64,000 nt of DNA from the NCBI RefSeq assembly GCF_003710105.1, contig NZ_CP033325.1:1984001-2048000 (forward strand), given 5' to 3'. Position numbers and translations under genes: made by a program. Below the pieces are notes generated by a model that searched no databases, was not told the DNA's origin, and saw only the letters and a program-made list of their open reading frames with translations. This DNA is from Georgenia faecalis (GTDB lineage Bacteria; Actinomycetota; Actinomycetes; Actinomycetales; Actinomycetaceae). Below are positions 33,257 through 41,048 of the stretch, in pieces. The stretch's first letter is position 1. Every line of letters begins with the position of its first letter.

Positions 33257-34474
33257 TCACGCGTCGACGTCGAGCGCGTCCAGCTCCTCGCGGGCGGCGT
33301 CGGCGGCCTCGCGCGCGTCGTCGGCCCTCCGGGACGCGCGGTCGCGGCGGGACTGCGCCGCCGCGAGGTCGTCCTCGGCGCGGTCGAGCGCGTGCTCGCG
33401 CTCGGCGATGCCGCGGCGGAGCTCGTCGATCTCGGCCTGGAGCTGGAGGATCCTCGCCTGCACGGTCCGGGCGCGCTCCTCGGCCTCGCGCAGCTCCTCG
33501 GTCGTCGTGGCCTCGCGGGCCTCGGCGCGGTCCCGCGCCGCCTGCGCCCGTTCCCTGGCGCGGGTGCGCCGGTGCTCGTCCGCGAGGGTGCGCGACCGCG
33601 TGCCGCTCCTCGTGCCCGCCGGGGGCTCCGCGGCCGCGGGCTCGTCGCCCTCCTCGGCCGCGTCGCCGTCCGAGGCCGCGCCGTCCTCCTCGGCCCGCGG
33701 GCCACCACCGCGCCGGCGGTCCTTGCCCGCCCGCCGACCCGGGCGCCCGGGACCGCGAGCCCCGGTCTCAGCGCCCGCGTCGTCCTCCTCAGGCTCGGCC
33801 GCCTTGCCCTCGTCGTCGTCCGCGGCCTCGTCGCCGCGCGCCCGAGCCGCCTCGCCAGCACGCGCCGCGCCGGGCCGCCCGGGCCGCCCGGGCCGCCCGC
33901 CCGCGTCACCCCCGCCACGGCCCCCGACCTCGACGAGGTCGTCCACGGCGTCGGCGTCGGGCACCACCCCGGGGACGGCGAGGGCGCCGTCGAGATCGAC
34001 GGCGCCGAGCCCGGTCGCCTCCATCGTCGCCACGAGCAGGCCGCTGAGCAGGGCCTGCGCGGCGCGCGGGTCCACCATCGCCGCCCGCACCATGGTGTCG
34101 AGCTCCCCCGCTGCGGCCTCGCCGACGTGCTGGCCGAGCTCGTCGCCCACCGCCCGAGCGGCCGCGACCACGTCCCGGAGCACCCGGCGGCGCTCCCGGT
34201 CGAGCTCCCGCATCCGCGCCCGGTCGAGCGCGGCCTGGGCGGTGCGCAGCTCCTCCCCCACCCGGACGACGTCGTCGAGCACCTCCGACCGGCGCCGGGC
34301 GAGCATGTTGGCGGCCCACGCCGCGACGGACGGCTTGCGCAGGGCCTTGACGGCCTGGGCCAGTCCCCGGTCGCCGTCGGCGCGCGCCGCCTTGGCTCGC
34401 CGGTCGCGCTCCGCGACGAACTCCGCCAGGCCCAGCCCGTAGAGCTCGCGAGCGACGACGACGACGTCGCTCAT
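33257..34474 (-). CDS. Uncharacterised actinobacterial protein with C-terminal coiled coil
   Basis: A 405-residue protein. The N-terminal 170 residues are a conserved helical domain with ELYGLGLAEFVAERDRRAKAAR, VKALRKPSVAAWAANML and a later DPRAAQALLSGLLVATMEATG. The middle (about 190-300) is a low-complexity Gly/Arg/Glu/Asp linker. The C-terminal 105 residues form a long coiled coil (TTEELREAEERARTVQ, IDELRRGIAEREHALDRAEDD). I recognise the N-terminal pattern as a widespread actinobacterial family with no known function. Its ATG overlaps the stop of the upstream 5'-3' exonuclease gene in ATGA, so the two are translated together and a role in nucleic-acid handling is possible. Confidence 0.85.
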   Translation of the reverse strand: MSDVVVVARELYGLGLAEFVAERDRRAKAARADGDRGLAQAVKALRKPSVAAWAANMLARRRSEVLDDVVRVGEELRTAQAALDRARMRELDRERRRVLRDVVAAARAVGDELGQHVGEAAAGELDTMVRAAMVDPRAAQALLSGLLVATMEATGLGAVDLDGALAVPGVVPDADAVDDLVEVGGRGGGDAGGRPGRPGRPGAARAGEAARARGDEAADDDEGKAAEPEEDDAGAETGARGPGRPGRRAGKDRRRGGGPRAEEDGAASDGDAAEEGDEPAAAEPPAGTRSGTRSRTLADEHRRTRARERAQAARDRAEAREATTTEELREAEERARTVQARILQLQAEIDELRRGIAEREHALDRAEDDLAAAQSRRDRASRRADDAREAADAAREELDALDVDA

Positions 34475-35421
34475 CTCGGGGCGGCCGCCATCGCCCGGAC
34501 GACGTGGGCCATCGGCGACCCGAGGTTCCACCGCTCCGCCAGTCGCGCGACGGCGTCGGGGTCCGCCGGCGTGGCGGGCACCGCGTCGTCGACCTCGGCG
34601 ACGGGGGCGTCCGGCGCGACCCGCACGACGCCGGGCGCCACGGCGAGGTAGTCACGCGCCTCGACGAGGCGCGTGCGCTGCGCCGGCGTGAGGCCGCTCC
34701 CCACCTGGTCGGCCGCCGCGATGACGCCCGCGAGGTCGCCGTACCGGCCCAGGAGGGCGACGGCGGTCTTCTCCCCGATCCCGGCCACCCCCGGCAGCCC
34801 GTCGCTCGGGTCGCCGCGCAGGGTGGCCATGTCGGCGTAGCCCTGCCCGCTCGTCACGCCGTACCTGGCCCGCAGCCACGCCTGGTCGACCCGCTGGAGG
34901 TCCTTGATGCCCTTCATGGGGTAGAGGACGACGACGCCCGCCGCGTCGTCGACGAGCTGGAAGAGGTCCCGGTCCCCGGTGACCACCTCGACGGTGCCGG
35001 CCCGCTCCCCGGCCGGCCGGGCGAGCTCGCGGGCGACGAGCGTGCCGATGACGTCGTCGGCCTCGAAGCCCGGCGCGCCCAGCCGAGGGATCCCCAGAGC
35101 GGCCAGGGCCTCGACGATGATCGGCACCTGCACCGTGAGCGCGGGCGCGACCTCCTCGGTCCCGTCCTCGGTGAGCCGGTTCGCCTTGTACGACGGCAGC
35201 GCCGCCACCCGCCAGGCCGGGCGCCAGTCGTCGTCCCAGCACGCGACGACGCGCGCCGGCCGGCGGTCCTCGATGAGCCGACCGATGGTGTCGAGGAACC
35301 CGCGGACCGCGTTGACCGGCGTCCCGTCGGGCGCCTTGAGGCTGTCCGGCACGCCGAAGAACGCGCGGAAGTACAGCGAGGCCGAGTCGAGGAGGAGCAA
35401 CGGACCACCGGTGGGAGCCAT
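34471..35421 (-). CDS. 5'-3' exonuclease (Pol I N-terminal domain-like, FEN family)
   Basis: A 316-residue stand-alone 5' nuclease: LLLLDSASLYFRAFFGVP with the first metal-binding Asp12, VACWDDDWRPAWRVAALPSYKANR (helical-arch region), GFEADDVIGTLVAREL (metal Asp pair), VVTGDRDLFQLVDD, then GDPSDGLPGVAGIGEKTAVALLGRYG, the helix-3-turn-helix DNA-binding motif with the final Asp ligand. Such proteins degrade flaps or RNA primers and back up DNA polymerase I. ATG 35421 is chosen since the upstream residues are not conserved. The unknown coiled-coil gene overlaps its stop. All catalytic acids expected by eye are present. Confidence 0.92.
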   Translation of the reverse strand: MAPTGGPLLLLDSASLYFRAFFGVPDSLKAPDGTPVNAVRGFLDTIGRLIEDRRPARVVACWDDDWRPAWRVAALPSYKANRLTEDGTEEVAPALTVQVPIIVEALAALGIPRLGAPGFEADDVIGTLVARELARPAGERAGTVEVVTGDRDLFQLVDDAAGVVVLYPMKGIKDLQRVDQAWLRARYGVTSGQGYADMATLRGDPSDGLPGVAGIGEKTAVALLGRYGDLAGVIAAADQVGSGLTPAQRTRLVEARDYLAVAPGVVRVAPDAPVAEVDDAVPATPADPDAVARLAERWNLGSPMAHVVRAMAAAPR

Positions 35422-35525
35422 GCAGGGACGGTACCCGGCCGGGTCCGGGGCCGCGCCGAGGACGCCGGCGCCCGGGTCACGGCGCCGAGTCATGGCGCCC
35501 TCCCGGGTGCGCGAGAATGATCATC

Positions 35526-35996
35526 ATGACCGAGACGACACCCCTTCCCCGTGACGAGGCAGGGGCGCACCTCGAGGCGCTCGCCGCTCGCCTGGGGACC
35601 GAGCTTGCCGGGCGGGCGACCCTCGAGCGGGTGACGCCGGAGGACCACCCCGGCGGCCGCAGCGTCGTCATCCGCCCTCGCCATCCCGCAGCGGCGTCGG
35701 TCACGTGGGTGGAGACGGCCGAGTTCCTCTCGGTGGAGGTCGGCGGGCACAGCCAGCGGCGAGGGCACTGGGACCTCGACCGCACCTCGCTCGACGCCGT
35801 CTTCCTCGCCGACATCGTGGACGCGGCGGTCCGTGGACACGTCGTCGAGGTGAGCGCCCCCGGCCGGTCGCGGATGGAGATCACCTTCCCCGACGGCGAG
35901 GTGATCGTCACGACCACCTCCCAGGTGCCGGCTGGCTGCCTGCCGATCCCGGGATGGGTCCGCCGCGGCAAGCGGATCCAGTACGCGCCCCACTGA
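35526..35996 (+). CDS. Hypothetical protein of 156 residues
   Basis: A soluble alpha/beta protein with no motif I recognise. The N-terminal half is helical (DEAGAHLEALAARLGTELAG); the C-terminal half appears to be beta-rich (SVVIRPRH, TWVETAEFLSVEVGGHSQRRGHW, SRMEITFPDGEVIVTT) and ends with the basic PGWVRRGKRIQYAPH. Codon usage is typical for the genome, with strong third-position GC, supporting a real gene. ATG 35526 is used; another in-frame ATG lies at 35517. It is divergent from the exonuclease gene and 112 bp from the following VOC gene. An immunity-like or antitoxin-like role would be speculation. Confidence 0.7.
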   Translation: MTETTPLPRDEAGAHLEALAARLGTELAGRATLERVTPEDHPGGRSVVIRPRHPAAASVTWVETAEFLSVEVGGHSQRRGHWDLDRTSLDAVFLADIVDAAVRGHVVEVSAPGRSRMEITFPDGEVIVTTTSQVPAGCLPIPGWVRRGKRIQYAPH

Positions 35997-36108
35997 TCGG
36001 CCCGGGCTCTCGGGTGGCCGAGCGGCGCCGGGCCGATGACTTCCGCGGCCGGCACCGGTCCGTATGGCAGGGGCACCGCGCGCCCTGACCCCAGCCGAGG
36101 AGCTCGAG

Positions 36109-36510
36109 ATGGACCGCATGATCTTCGTCAACCTGCCCGTCTCCGACCTCGACGTCTCCCGCCGCTTCTACGTCGGCCTCGGCTTCGCGGTCAACGAGCT
36201 CTTCACCGACGACCAGGGCGTGTGCATCGTCGTCTCGGACGCGGTCTGCCTGATCCTGCTCCCGTCCGAGCGCTTCGCCGAGTTCGCGCCGTCGACGGTC
36301 GCCGACCCCCGCCGGATCACCCAGGTGCTCAACGCCCTGTCCGCCGACTCGCGGGCGGAGGTCGACGCGCTCGTCGCCCGCGCGCTCACCCACGGCGGCA
36401 CCGAGTACCGCGACGCCATGGAGGACGGCCCGGGGTACGCCCGCGCGGTCACCGACCCCGACGGCCACGCCTGGGAGTTTCTCTACTACGACCTCGCGGC
36501 CGTGCGCTGA
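36109..36510 (+). CDS. VOC family protein (glyoxalase/bleomycin-resistance fold)
   Basis: A 133-residue single-repeat pair VOC protein: MIFVNLPVSDLDVSRRFYVGLGF is the first beta-alpha-beta-beta-beta module and YARAVTDPDGHAWEFLYYDL the last, with the metal-ligand type DPDGHAWEF element. The middle reads CIVVSDAVCLILLPSERF. The family covers glyoxalases, dioxygenases and antibiotic-binding proteins; the short Asn/His pattern does not identify a substrate. GAGGAG at 36097-36102 supports ATG 36109. Its stop is separated by one base from the stop of the convergent PHP gene. Confidence 0.88.
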   Translation: MDRMIFVNLPVSDLDVSRRFYVGLGFAVNELFTDDQGVCIVVSDAVCLILLPSERFAEFAPSTVADPRRITQVLNALSADSRAEVDALVARALTHGGTEYRDAMEDGPGYARAVTDPDGHAWEFLYYDLAAVR

Positions 36511-36511
36511 C

Positions 36512-37522
36512 TCAGCGACGCGTCCAGGCGAGCAGGTCGTCGACGTCCATCGCGTTGACGACCCGGTCGCGGGTGATCCCCTGCTCCTGCGCCCGGGCGC
36601 AGCCGTGGTCGAGGAAGTCGAGCTGGCCGGGGGCGTGCGCGTCGGTGTCGATGGCGAACCGGCAGCCGGTCTCGTCGGCGAGGGCGAGCAGCCGGGTGGG
36701 CGGGTCACGCCGCTCGGGCCGGGAGTTGATCTCGACGGCGACGTCGAAGCGCCGGCACGCCTCGAAGACGATCTCGGCGTCGAACTGTGACTCGGGCCGG
36801 GTGCCGCGCCCGCCGGTGACGAGCCGCCCCGTGCAGTGGCCGAGGACGTCGACCGCGGGGTTCGCGATGGCGGTGACCATCCGCCGGGTCATCGTGGCGG
36901 CGTCCATCCGCAGCTGGGAGTGGACGGAGGCGACGACGACGTCGAGCTCGGCGAGCAGCTCCGGTTCCTGGTCGAGCGAGCCGTCCTCGGTGATGTCGAC
37001 CTCGATGCCGGTGAGGATCCGGAACGGCGCGAGCTCGGCGTTGAGCCGGGCGACCACGTCGAGCTGCTCGCGCAGCCGCTCCGGGCTCAGCCCCCGGGCC
37101 ACTGTGAGGCGCGGGGAGTGGTCGGTGAGGGCGACGTAGGAGTGGCCGGCGGCGACGGCGGCCTGGGCCATCTCCGCGATCGGGCTGCCGCCGTCGGACC
37201 AGTCGGAGTGGGTGTGCAGGTCCCCGCGCAGCCAGCCGCGGACCACCTCCCCGCCCTCGACGAGCGGGCGGGCCCGCGCCTCGAGGTCGGCGAGGTAGGC
37301 GGGCACCGCGCCGCGGGCCGCCTCCGCCGCCACGGCCGCCGTCCTCGGGCCGACGTCGGGCAGCTGCGTGAGCGTCCCGGCGGCGAGGCGCTCCTCGAGC
37401 TCGCCGGCGGGCAGCGCCTCGAGCCGCCACGCGGCCTTGCGGAACGCCTTGACCCGGTGCGGCTCGGCGAGGTCTCGCTCGAGGAGGTAGGCGACGCGCT
37501 TGAGTGCCTCGACGGGATCCAC
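36512..37522 (-). CDS. PHP domain phosphoesterase with N-terminal helix-hairpin-helix region
   Basis: A 336-residue protein. Residues 1-90 resemble the pol-beta/PolX 8-kDa and fingers helices (EALKRVAYLLERDLAEPHRVKAFRKAAW and a helix-hairpin-helix TLTQLPDVGPRTAAVAAEA). Residues 100-336 form a PHP domain with the full metal set: DLHTHSDWSDGG, LTDHSPRL, LTGIEVDI, VASVHSQL, LGHCTGR, EINSRPERRDPP and IDTDAHAPGQ. This is the architecture of PolX without the polymerase core. PHP enzymes hydrolyse phosphoesters, often in DNA repair or nucleotide metabolism. GTG 37522 is the only start that preserves the first helix. Cytosolic. Confidence 0.9.
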   Translation of the reverse strand: MDPVEALKRVAYLLERDLAEPHRVKAFRKAAWRLEALPAGELEERLAAGTLTQLPDVGPRTAAVAAEAARGAVPAYLADLEARARPLVEGGEVVRGWLRGDLHTHSDWSDGGSPIAEMAQAAVAAGHSYVALTDHSPRLTVARGLSPERLREQLDVVARLNAELAPFRILTGIEVDITEDGSLDQEPELLAELDVVVASVHSQLRMDAATMTRRMVTAIANPAVDVLGHCTGRLVTGGRGTRPESQFDAEIVFEACRRFDVAVEINSRPERRDPPTRLLALADETGCRFAIDTDAHAPGQLDFLDHGCARAQEQGITRDRVVNAMDVDDLLAWTRR

Positions 37523-37618
37523 GTCGGTGAGGCTACGCGGCGGCGCGCGCACCGCAACGCGCGGGCGGCGCGGCGCGTGGTCTTGCCGGTCCGGGCGTGC
37601 GGGCGGTAGGAAAGCGGG

Positions 37619-38413
37619 GTGGACTTCCTCGACGTCATCCGCTCGGAGTCGGCACGCTTCTCCGCACTCGCCCGCCAGCTCGCGCCCCAGGCGCCCGTCC
37701 CCACGTGCCCCGGGTGGACCGGCGCCGACCTCGTCTACCACCTCGCGGAGGTCCAGGACTTCTGGGCGTACGTGGCGGTGGGGTCCGACGGCGAGGACGT
37801 GGCCCCGCTCCCCCGGCCCGAGAACCCTGCCGCGCTGCCGGGCCTGTTCGACGACGCGAGCCGGCGCCTGGCGACCGCGCTCGCCGGTGCCGATCCCGGG
37901 GATGTGTGCTGGTCCTGGGACGACGACGGCCACCACGTCGGGTGGGTGCTGCGCCGGCAGGCGCACGAGGCGCTCATCCACCGCGTCGACGCCGAGCTCG
38001 CGGCCGGCGTCCCCGTCACCCCGGTCGCCGACGAGCTCGCCGCGGACGGCGTCGACGAGATCCTCGCGGTCATGGTCGCCGGCGTGCCGGGCTGGAGCTC
38101 CTTCCACCCCGACGGGGCGGCGGTGCGCCTCGAGGTGGCCGACGGCGCCCAGGCGGGCCGGTCCTGGACGCTGCGGGTCGGCCGCTTCCGCGGGGTGGGT
38201 CCGGACTCGGGCCGGGAGTGGGACCTGCCGGCGGCCGAGCTCACCAAGGACCCCGCAACCGCGCGGACGGCCGTGCCGCTCGTGGGCGGTGCGTGGGAGC
38301 TGGACCGGTGGTTGTGGGGGCGCGGCACCCTCGCCACGCTCGAGGCCCTCGAGCCGGAGCAGCGCGCCGTCGCCGAGGGGTTCCGCGCCATGGTGGCCGC
38401 CACGACGCAGTGA
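37619..38413 (+). CDS. Maleylpyruvate isomerase/DinB-like (TIGR03083) family protein
   Basis: A 264-residue protein with the mycothiol-dependent maleylpyruvate isomerase N-terminal fold: VPTCPGWTGADLVYHLAEVQDFWA (His in the four-helix bundle metal site), then WVLRRQAHEALIHRVDAEL containing the conserved H-x-x-x-H-R-x-D-A-E motif. The C-terminal half is an SCP2-like alpha/beta module. Members bind a divalent metal and act as mycothiol-dependent enzymes, consistent with an actinobacterial host; the specific reaction is unknown. GTG 37619 follows TAGGAA by 6 nt, indicating a leaderless transcript. A tight hairpin lies 32 nt after the stop. Confidence 0.88.
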   Translation: MDFLDVIRSESARFSALARQLAPQAPVPTCPGWTGADLVYHLAEVQDFWAYVAVGSDGEDVAPLPRPENPAALPGLFDDASRRLATALAGADPGDVCWSWDDDGHHVGWVLRRQAHEALIHRVDAELAAGVPVTPVADELAADGVDEILAVMVAGVPGWSSFHPDGAAVRLEVADGAQAGRSWTLRVGRFRGVGPDSGREWDLPAAELTKDPATARTAVPLVGGAWELDRWLWGRGTLATLEALEPEQRAVAEGFRAMVAATTQ

Positions 38414-38444
38414 CGGACTCCCCCGTCCCCGCGGAGCACGCAGA

Positions 38445-38474
38445 ACGGGGGCGGCGCCGAAGCGCCGCCCCCGT
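38445..38474 (+). terminator. Bidirectional hairpin terminator
   Basis: ACGGGGGCGGCGC (38445-38457) pairs perfectly with 38462-38474 across a 4-nt CGAA loop, a 13-bp stem. It lies between the convergent genes ending at 38413 and 38489, 14-32 nt from each stop, and probably terminates both. Confidence 0.85.
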
Positions 38475-38488
38475 CCGTCAGCGTGGGT

Positions 38489-39292
38489 CTACTCGAGGTT
38501 GATCGTCACGTCCGCGCTCTCCCGCAGGGAGGTGACGAGCGCCTCGACGGCGGCCCCCTCCTTCTGCGAGCGCACCTGCTCCTCGACCTGCGGGCGGACC
38601 TCCTCCAGCGGCGGCATCTCGGCCGTCTGGCCGGACGCGGCGCCGGCCGCCTCCTGCTGGGCGACGGCCTCGTCGTAGGCGGCCTGGACCTCCTCGTCGG
38701 TGGGCGTGGTGTCCCCCGCCTCGTCGGCGATGAGCTGCTCGACCTTGACCTGGGTCTCCAGCTGAGAGCGGATCTCCTCCTCGGTCATCCCCTGCTCGGT
38801 GAGCGCGGTGATGACGGCGTCGGCCGACTCGAGCCCGTTCTGCTCCGCCATCTCGGCGAGCGCGGCGTCGACGGCGTCCGGGGTGGCGGTGAAGCCGCGG
38901 TTGTCGGCCTCCTGGATGAGCAGCGTGTTGCCCACCATGTTGTCGGCGACCTGCGCCTTGAGCAGGTCCTGGTCGACCGGCTGGCCGGACATCTGCGCCT
39001 GCATGGCGTACTGGGAGAACATCCCCTCGTACGTGGAGACGAACTCGTCGCGGCCGATCTCCTCGCCGTTGACGACGGCGACGACGTCCGGGATGCCCTC
39101 GAGGTCGGGCTCCGGGGCGGCGTTGGGGTCGGCGGGCGCCGTCGGCTCGGCGGACGCGGAGGCGGTCGACGTGGCGGTCGACGTCGCGCTGGGCGTGCCG
39201 TCGGTCGCGGCGTCGTCGGAGCCGCCGCTGCAGGCCCCGACGGCCATCAGCGAGAAGGCCAGGCTCACGCCCAGCAGTACGTTTTTCCTCAT
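38489..39292 (-). CDS. SurA N-terminal domain-like lipoprotein (putative foldase/chaperone)
   Basis: A 267-residue lipoprotein. The signal peptide MRKNVLLGVSLAFSLMAVGAC gives lipidated Cys21, followed by a Ser/Thr/Ala/Pro tether to about residue 70. The body starts PDVVAVVNGEEIGRDEFVSTYEGMF, the hallmark of SurA/PpiD/PrsA N-terminal chaperone domains. Helices such as LLKAQVADNMVGNTLLIQEADNRGF and a C-terminal VRSQKEGAAVEALVTSLRESADVTI follow. No parvulin isomerase domain is visible, so a chaperone role without prolyl isomerase activity is likely. AAGGAAAA precedes ATG 39292, and TACAGT (39334-39329) is a plausible -10. Confidence 0.9.
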   Translation of the reverse strand: MRKNVLLGVSLAFSLMAVGACSGGSDDAATDGTPSATSTATSTASASAEPTAPADPNAAPEPDLEGIPDVVAVVNGEEIGRDEFVSTYEGMFSQYAMQAQMSGQPVDQDLLKAQVADNMVGNTLLIQEADNRGFTATPDAVDAALAEMAEQNGLESADAVITALTEQGMTEEEIRSQLETQVKVEQLIADEAGDTTPTDEEVQAAYDEAVAQQEAAGAASGQTAEMPPLEEVRPQVEEQVRSQKEGAAVEALVTSLRESADVTINLE

Positions 39293-39377
39293 GAGGATTT
39301 TCCTTGCGTGCGTGGGCATGAACGCATCACTGTACGCCGCGCGCCCACCGGTTGCCTGACGTCAGGTCGCCCCTGCA

Positions 39378-40397
39378 TCACACCGGCAGCGCCTGCGGGA
39401 GGCCGAACGTGGTGAAGAGCTCGCGCGAGAACCAGCACGTCACGTGGGAGACGCCGTCGGCGGTCACGGTGAGCTGCTGGAGCTGGAAGGCCCGGTGGAC
39501 CCCGTCCTCGCCCCGCAGGTACAGCGCGAGGGTGGGGAGCCCGTTGGCGGCCGTCCGGACCACCCGCATGTCCCCCGCGGCGGTGGCGGGGCACCACGTG
39601 GAGATGAGCCGCCCGACGTCCTCGGCACCGAGGTACCAGTCCTCGAAGGGCGGCATCTCCCACACGACGTCGGTGGCGACGAGCTCGACGATGGCGGCGA
39701 CGTCGTACGCCTCGAAGGCGGCGACGTAGGCGGCCAGCAGCCGCCGCCGGCGGTCGTCGTCGGGCAGCTCGGGGCGGGCCTGCGTGTCGACGGCGGCCAT
39801 CCGCGCGCGGGCGCGCTGGAGCGTGGAGTTCACCCCGGCGACGGTGAGGTCGAGGGCCTCGGCCACCTCACTGGCCCGCCAGGCCAGCACGTCACGCAGG
39901 AGCAGGACCGCGCGCTGCTGGGCGGTGAGGTGCTGGAGCGCGGCGACGAACGCCAGGCGGACACTGTCCCGGGTCACGGTCCGCGCGGCCGGGTCCTCGG
40001 GGGCATCGGCCCACACCAGCGCGTCGGGCAGCGGCTCGGCCCAGGCCGTGGCGTGGTCCTCGCGGGGGGCGGTGGCCGGGTCCGACGCGGGCGCCCCGAG
40101 GCCGGTGGGCAGGGGGCGGCGGGCCCGGCCCTGGAGGTAGGTGAGGCACGCGTTGGTGGCGATGCGGAACACCCAGGTCCGCAGGGACGAGCGGTTCTCG
40201 AACCCGTGGAAGGAGCGCCACGCGCGCAGGTACGTCTCCTGGACGAGGTCCTCCGCGTCGTGCACGGACCCGGTCATCCGGTAGCAGTGGGCGAGGATCT
40301 CCCGGCGCAGCGGCTCGAGCAGGGCGATGACGTCGTCCGAGCCGCTGCGGGCGACGTCCTCGGCGCGCTGGCGCTGTGGCACAGCCTCCATGGCCAT
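39378..40397 (-). CDS. ECF sigma factor with C-terminal SnoaL-like domain
   Basis: A 339-residue sigma-70 family protein. Region 2 is in LEPLRREILAHCYRMTGSVHDAEDLVQETYLRAWRSFHGFENRSSLRTWVFRIATNACLTYL (residues about 30-90, in pieces) and region 4 in ALQHLTAQQRAVLLLRDVLAWRASEVAEALDLTVAGVNSTLQRARARM. The last 125 residues are a SnoaL/NTF2-like domain (RRRLLAAYVAAFEAYDVAAIVELVATDVVWEMPP). This is the design of SigJ/ECF41-like and TIGR02960 sigma factors, where the tail modulates activity instead of an anti-sigma factor. The adjacent upstream VOC gene on the same strand is a common companion. ATG 40397 is used; ATG 40391 is possible. Confidence 0.92.
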   Translation of the reverse strand: MAMEAVPQRQRAEDVARSGSDDVIALLEPLRREILAHCYRMTGSVHDAEDLVQETYLRAWRSFHGFENRSSLRTWVFRIATNACLTYLQGRARRPLPTGLGAPASDPATAPREDHATAWAEPLPDALVWADAPEDPAARTVTRDSVRLAFVAALQHLTAQQRAVLLLRDVLAWRASEVAEALDLTVAGVNSTLQRARARMAAVDTQARPELPDDDRRRRLLAAYVAAFEAYDVAAIVELVATDVVWEMPPFEDWYLGAEDVGRLISTWCPATAAGDMRVVRTAANGLPTLALYLRGEDGVHRAFQLQQLTVTADGVSHVTCWFSRELFTTFGLPQALPV

Positions 40398-40429
40398 GCG
40401 ACGACGGTAGAGGTCGGTGCTCGACGTGG

Positions 40430-40918
40430 CTAGACCCCTGCCGTCTCGCCGCGGGCCGCCGCCTCGAGCGCGGCGATGTCGAGCTTGACCATGCCGAGCA
40501 CCGCCCGGTTCACCCGTTCGGCCACGGCCGGGTCGGCGTCGACGGTGAGCTCGGGCAGCCGGCGCGGGACCACCTGCCAGGACAGCCCGAAGCGGTCGGT
40601 GAGCCAGCCGCACGCCACCTCGCGGCCGCCGTCGGCGGTGAGGTGGGACCAGTAGTGGTCGAGCTCGGCCTGGTCGGCGCACTCGATCTCGAACGAGACC
40701 GCCGCGGTGAAGGGGTACTCCGGACCGCCGTTGAGCGCGGCGAAGGGCGTCCCGTCGAGGGAGAACAGGACGGCCATGACCTGCCCCTGCCGCTCGGGGT
40801 TCTCCGGCCCGTACCGGTCGGTGCGGACGACGGCGGAGTTCGGGAAGACCGAGACGTAGAACTCGGCGGCGTCCAGGGCCTGGGTGTCGAACCACAACCA
40901 GGGAGTGATGGCGGGCAT
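40430..40918 (-). CDS. VOC family protein, PhnB/3-dmu-9_3-mt type
   Basis: A 162-residue protein opening ITPWLWFDTQALDAAEFYVSVFPNSAV, with GQVMAVLFSLDGTPFAALNGGPEYPFTAAVSFEIEC, and LTADGGREVACGWLTDRFGLSWQVVPRRLPEL, the pattern of the PhnB-like 3-demethylubiquinone methyltransferase-fold (glyoxalase superfamily) proteins. Despite that name, members have no proven methyltransferase activity. The C-terminus MVKLDIAALEAAARG matches the short tail of this group. AAGGAG precedes ATG 40918 by 7 nt. The ECF sigma gene follows after 32 bp, so the pair is probably cotranscribed. Confidence 0.92.
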   Translation of the reverse strand: MPAITPWLWFDTQALDAAEFYVSVFPNSAVVRTDRYGPENPERQGQVMAVLFSLDGTPFAALNGGPEYPFTAAVSFEIECADQAELDHYWSHLTADGGREVACGWLTDRFGLSWQVVPRRLPELTVDADPAVAERVNRAVLGMVKLDIAALEAAARGETAGV

Positions 40919-41048
40919 GGCGGGCTCCTTCGAGGAGGGGCGGCGGGCACGCTGCCGGACGGCGGCGCACTACCCGGATAGACCCGGCCCCCGCCCCGAA
41001 CTCATCGGAGCGCGCTCACTTGCCCGACCCCCTCCCTGTCGGTGTCCG

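Noticed and set aside
33068-34651. A plus-strand frame beginning in the palindromic repeats
   Set aside because: Its first residues translate motif D and element C, and the rest is antisense to the coiled-coil and exonuclease genes. No RBS or native codon pattern.
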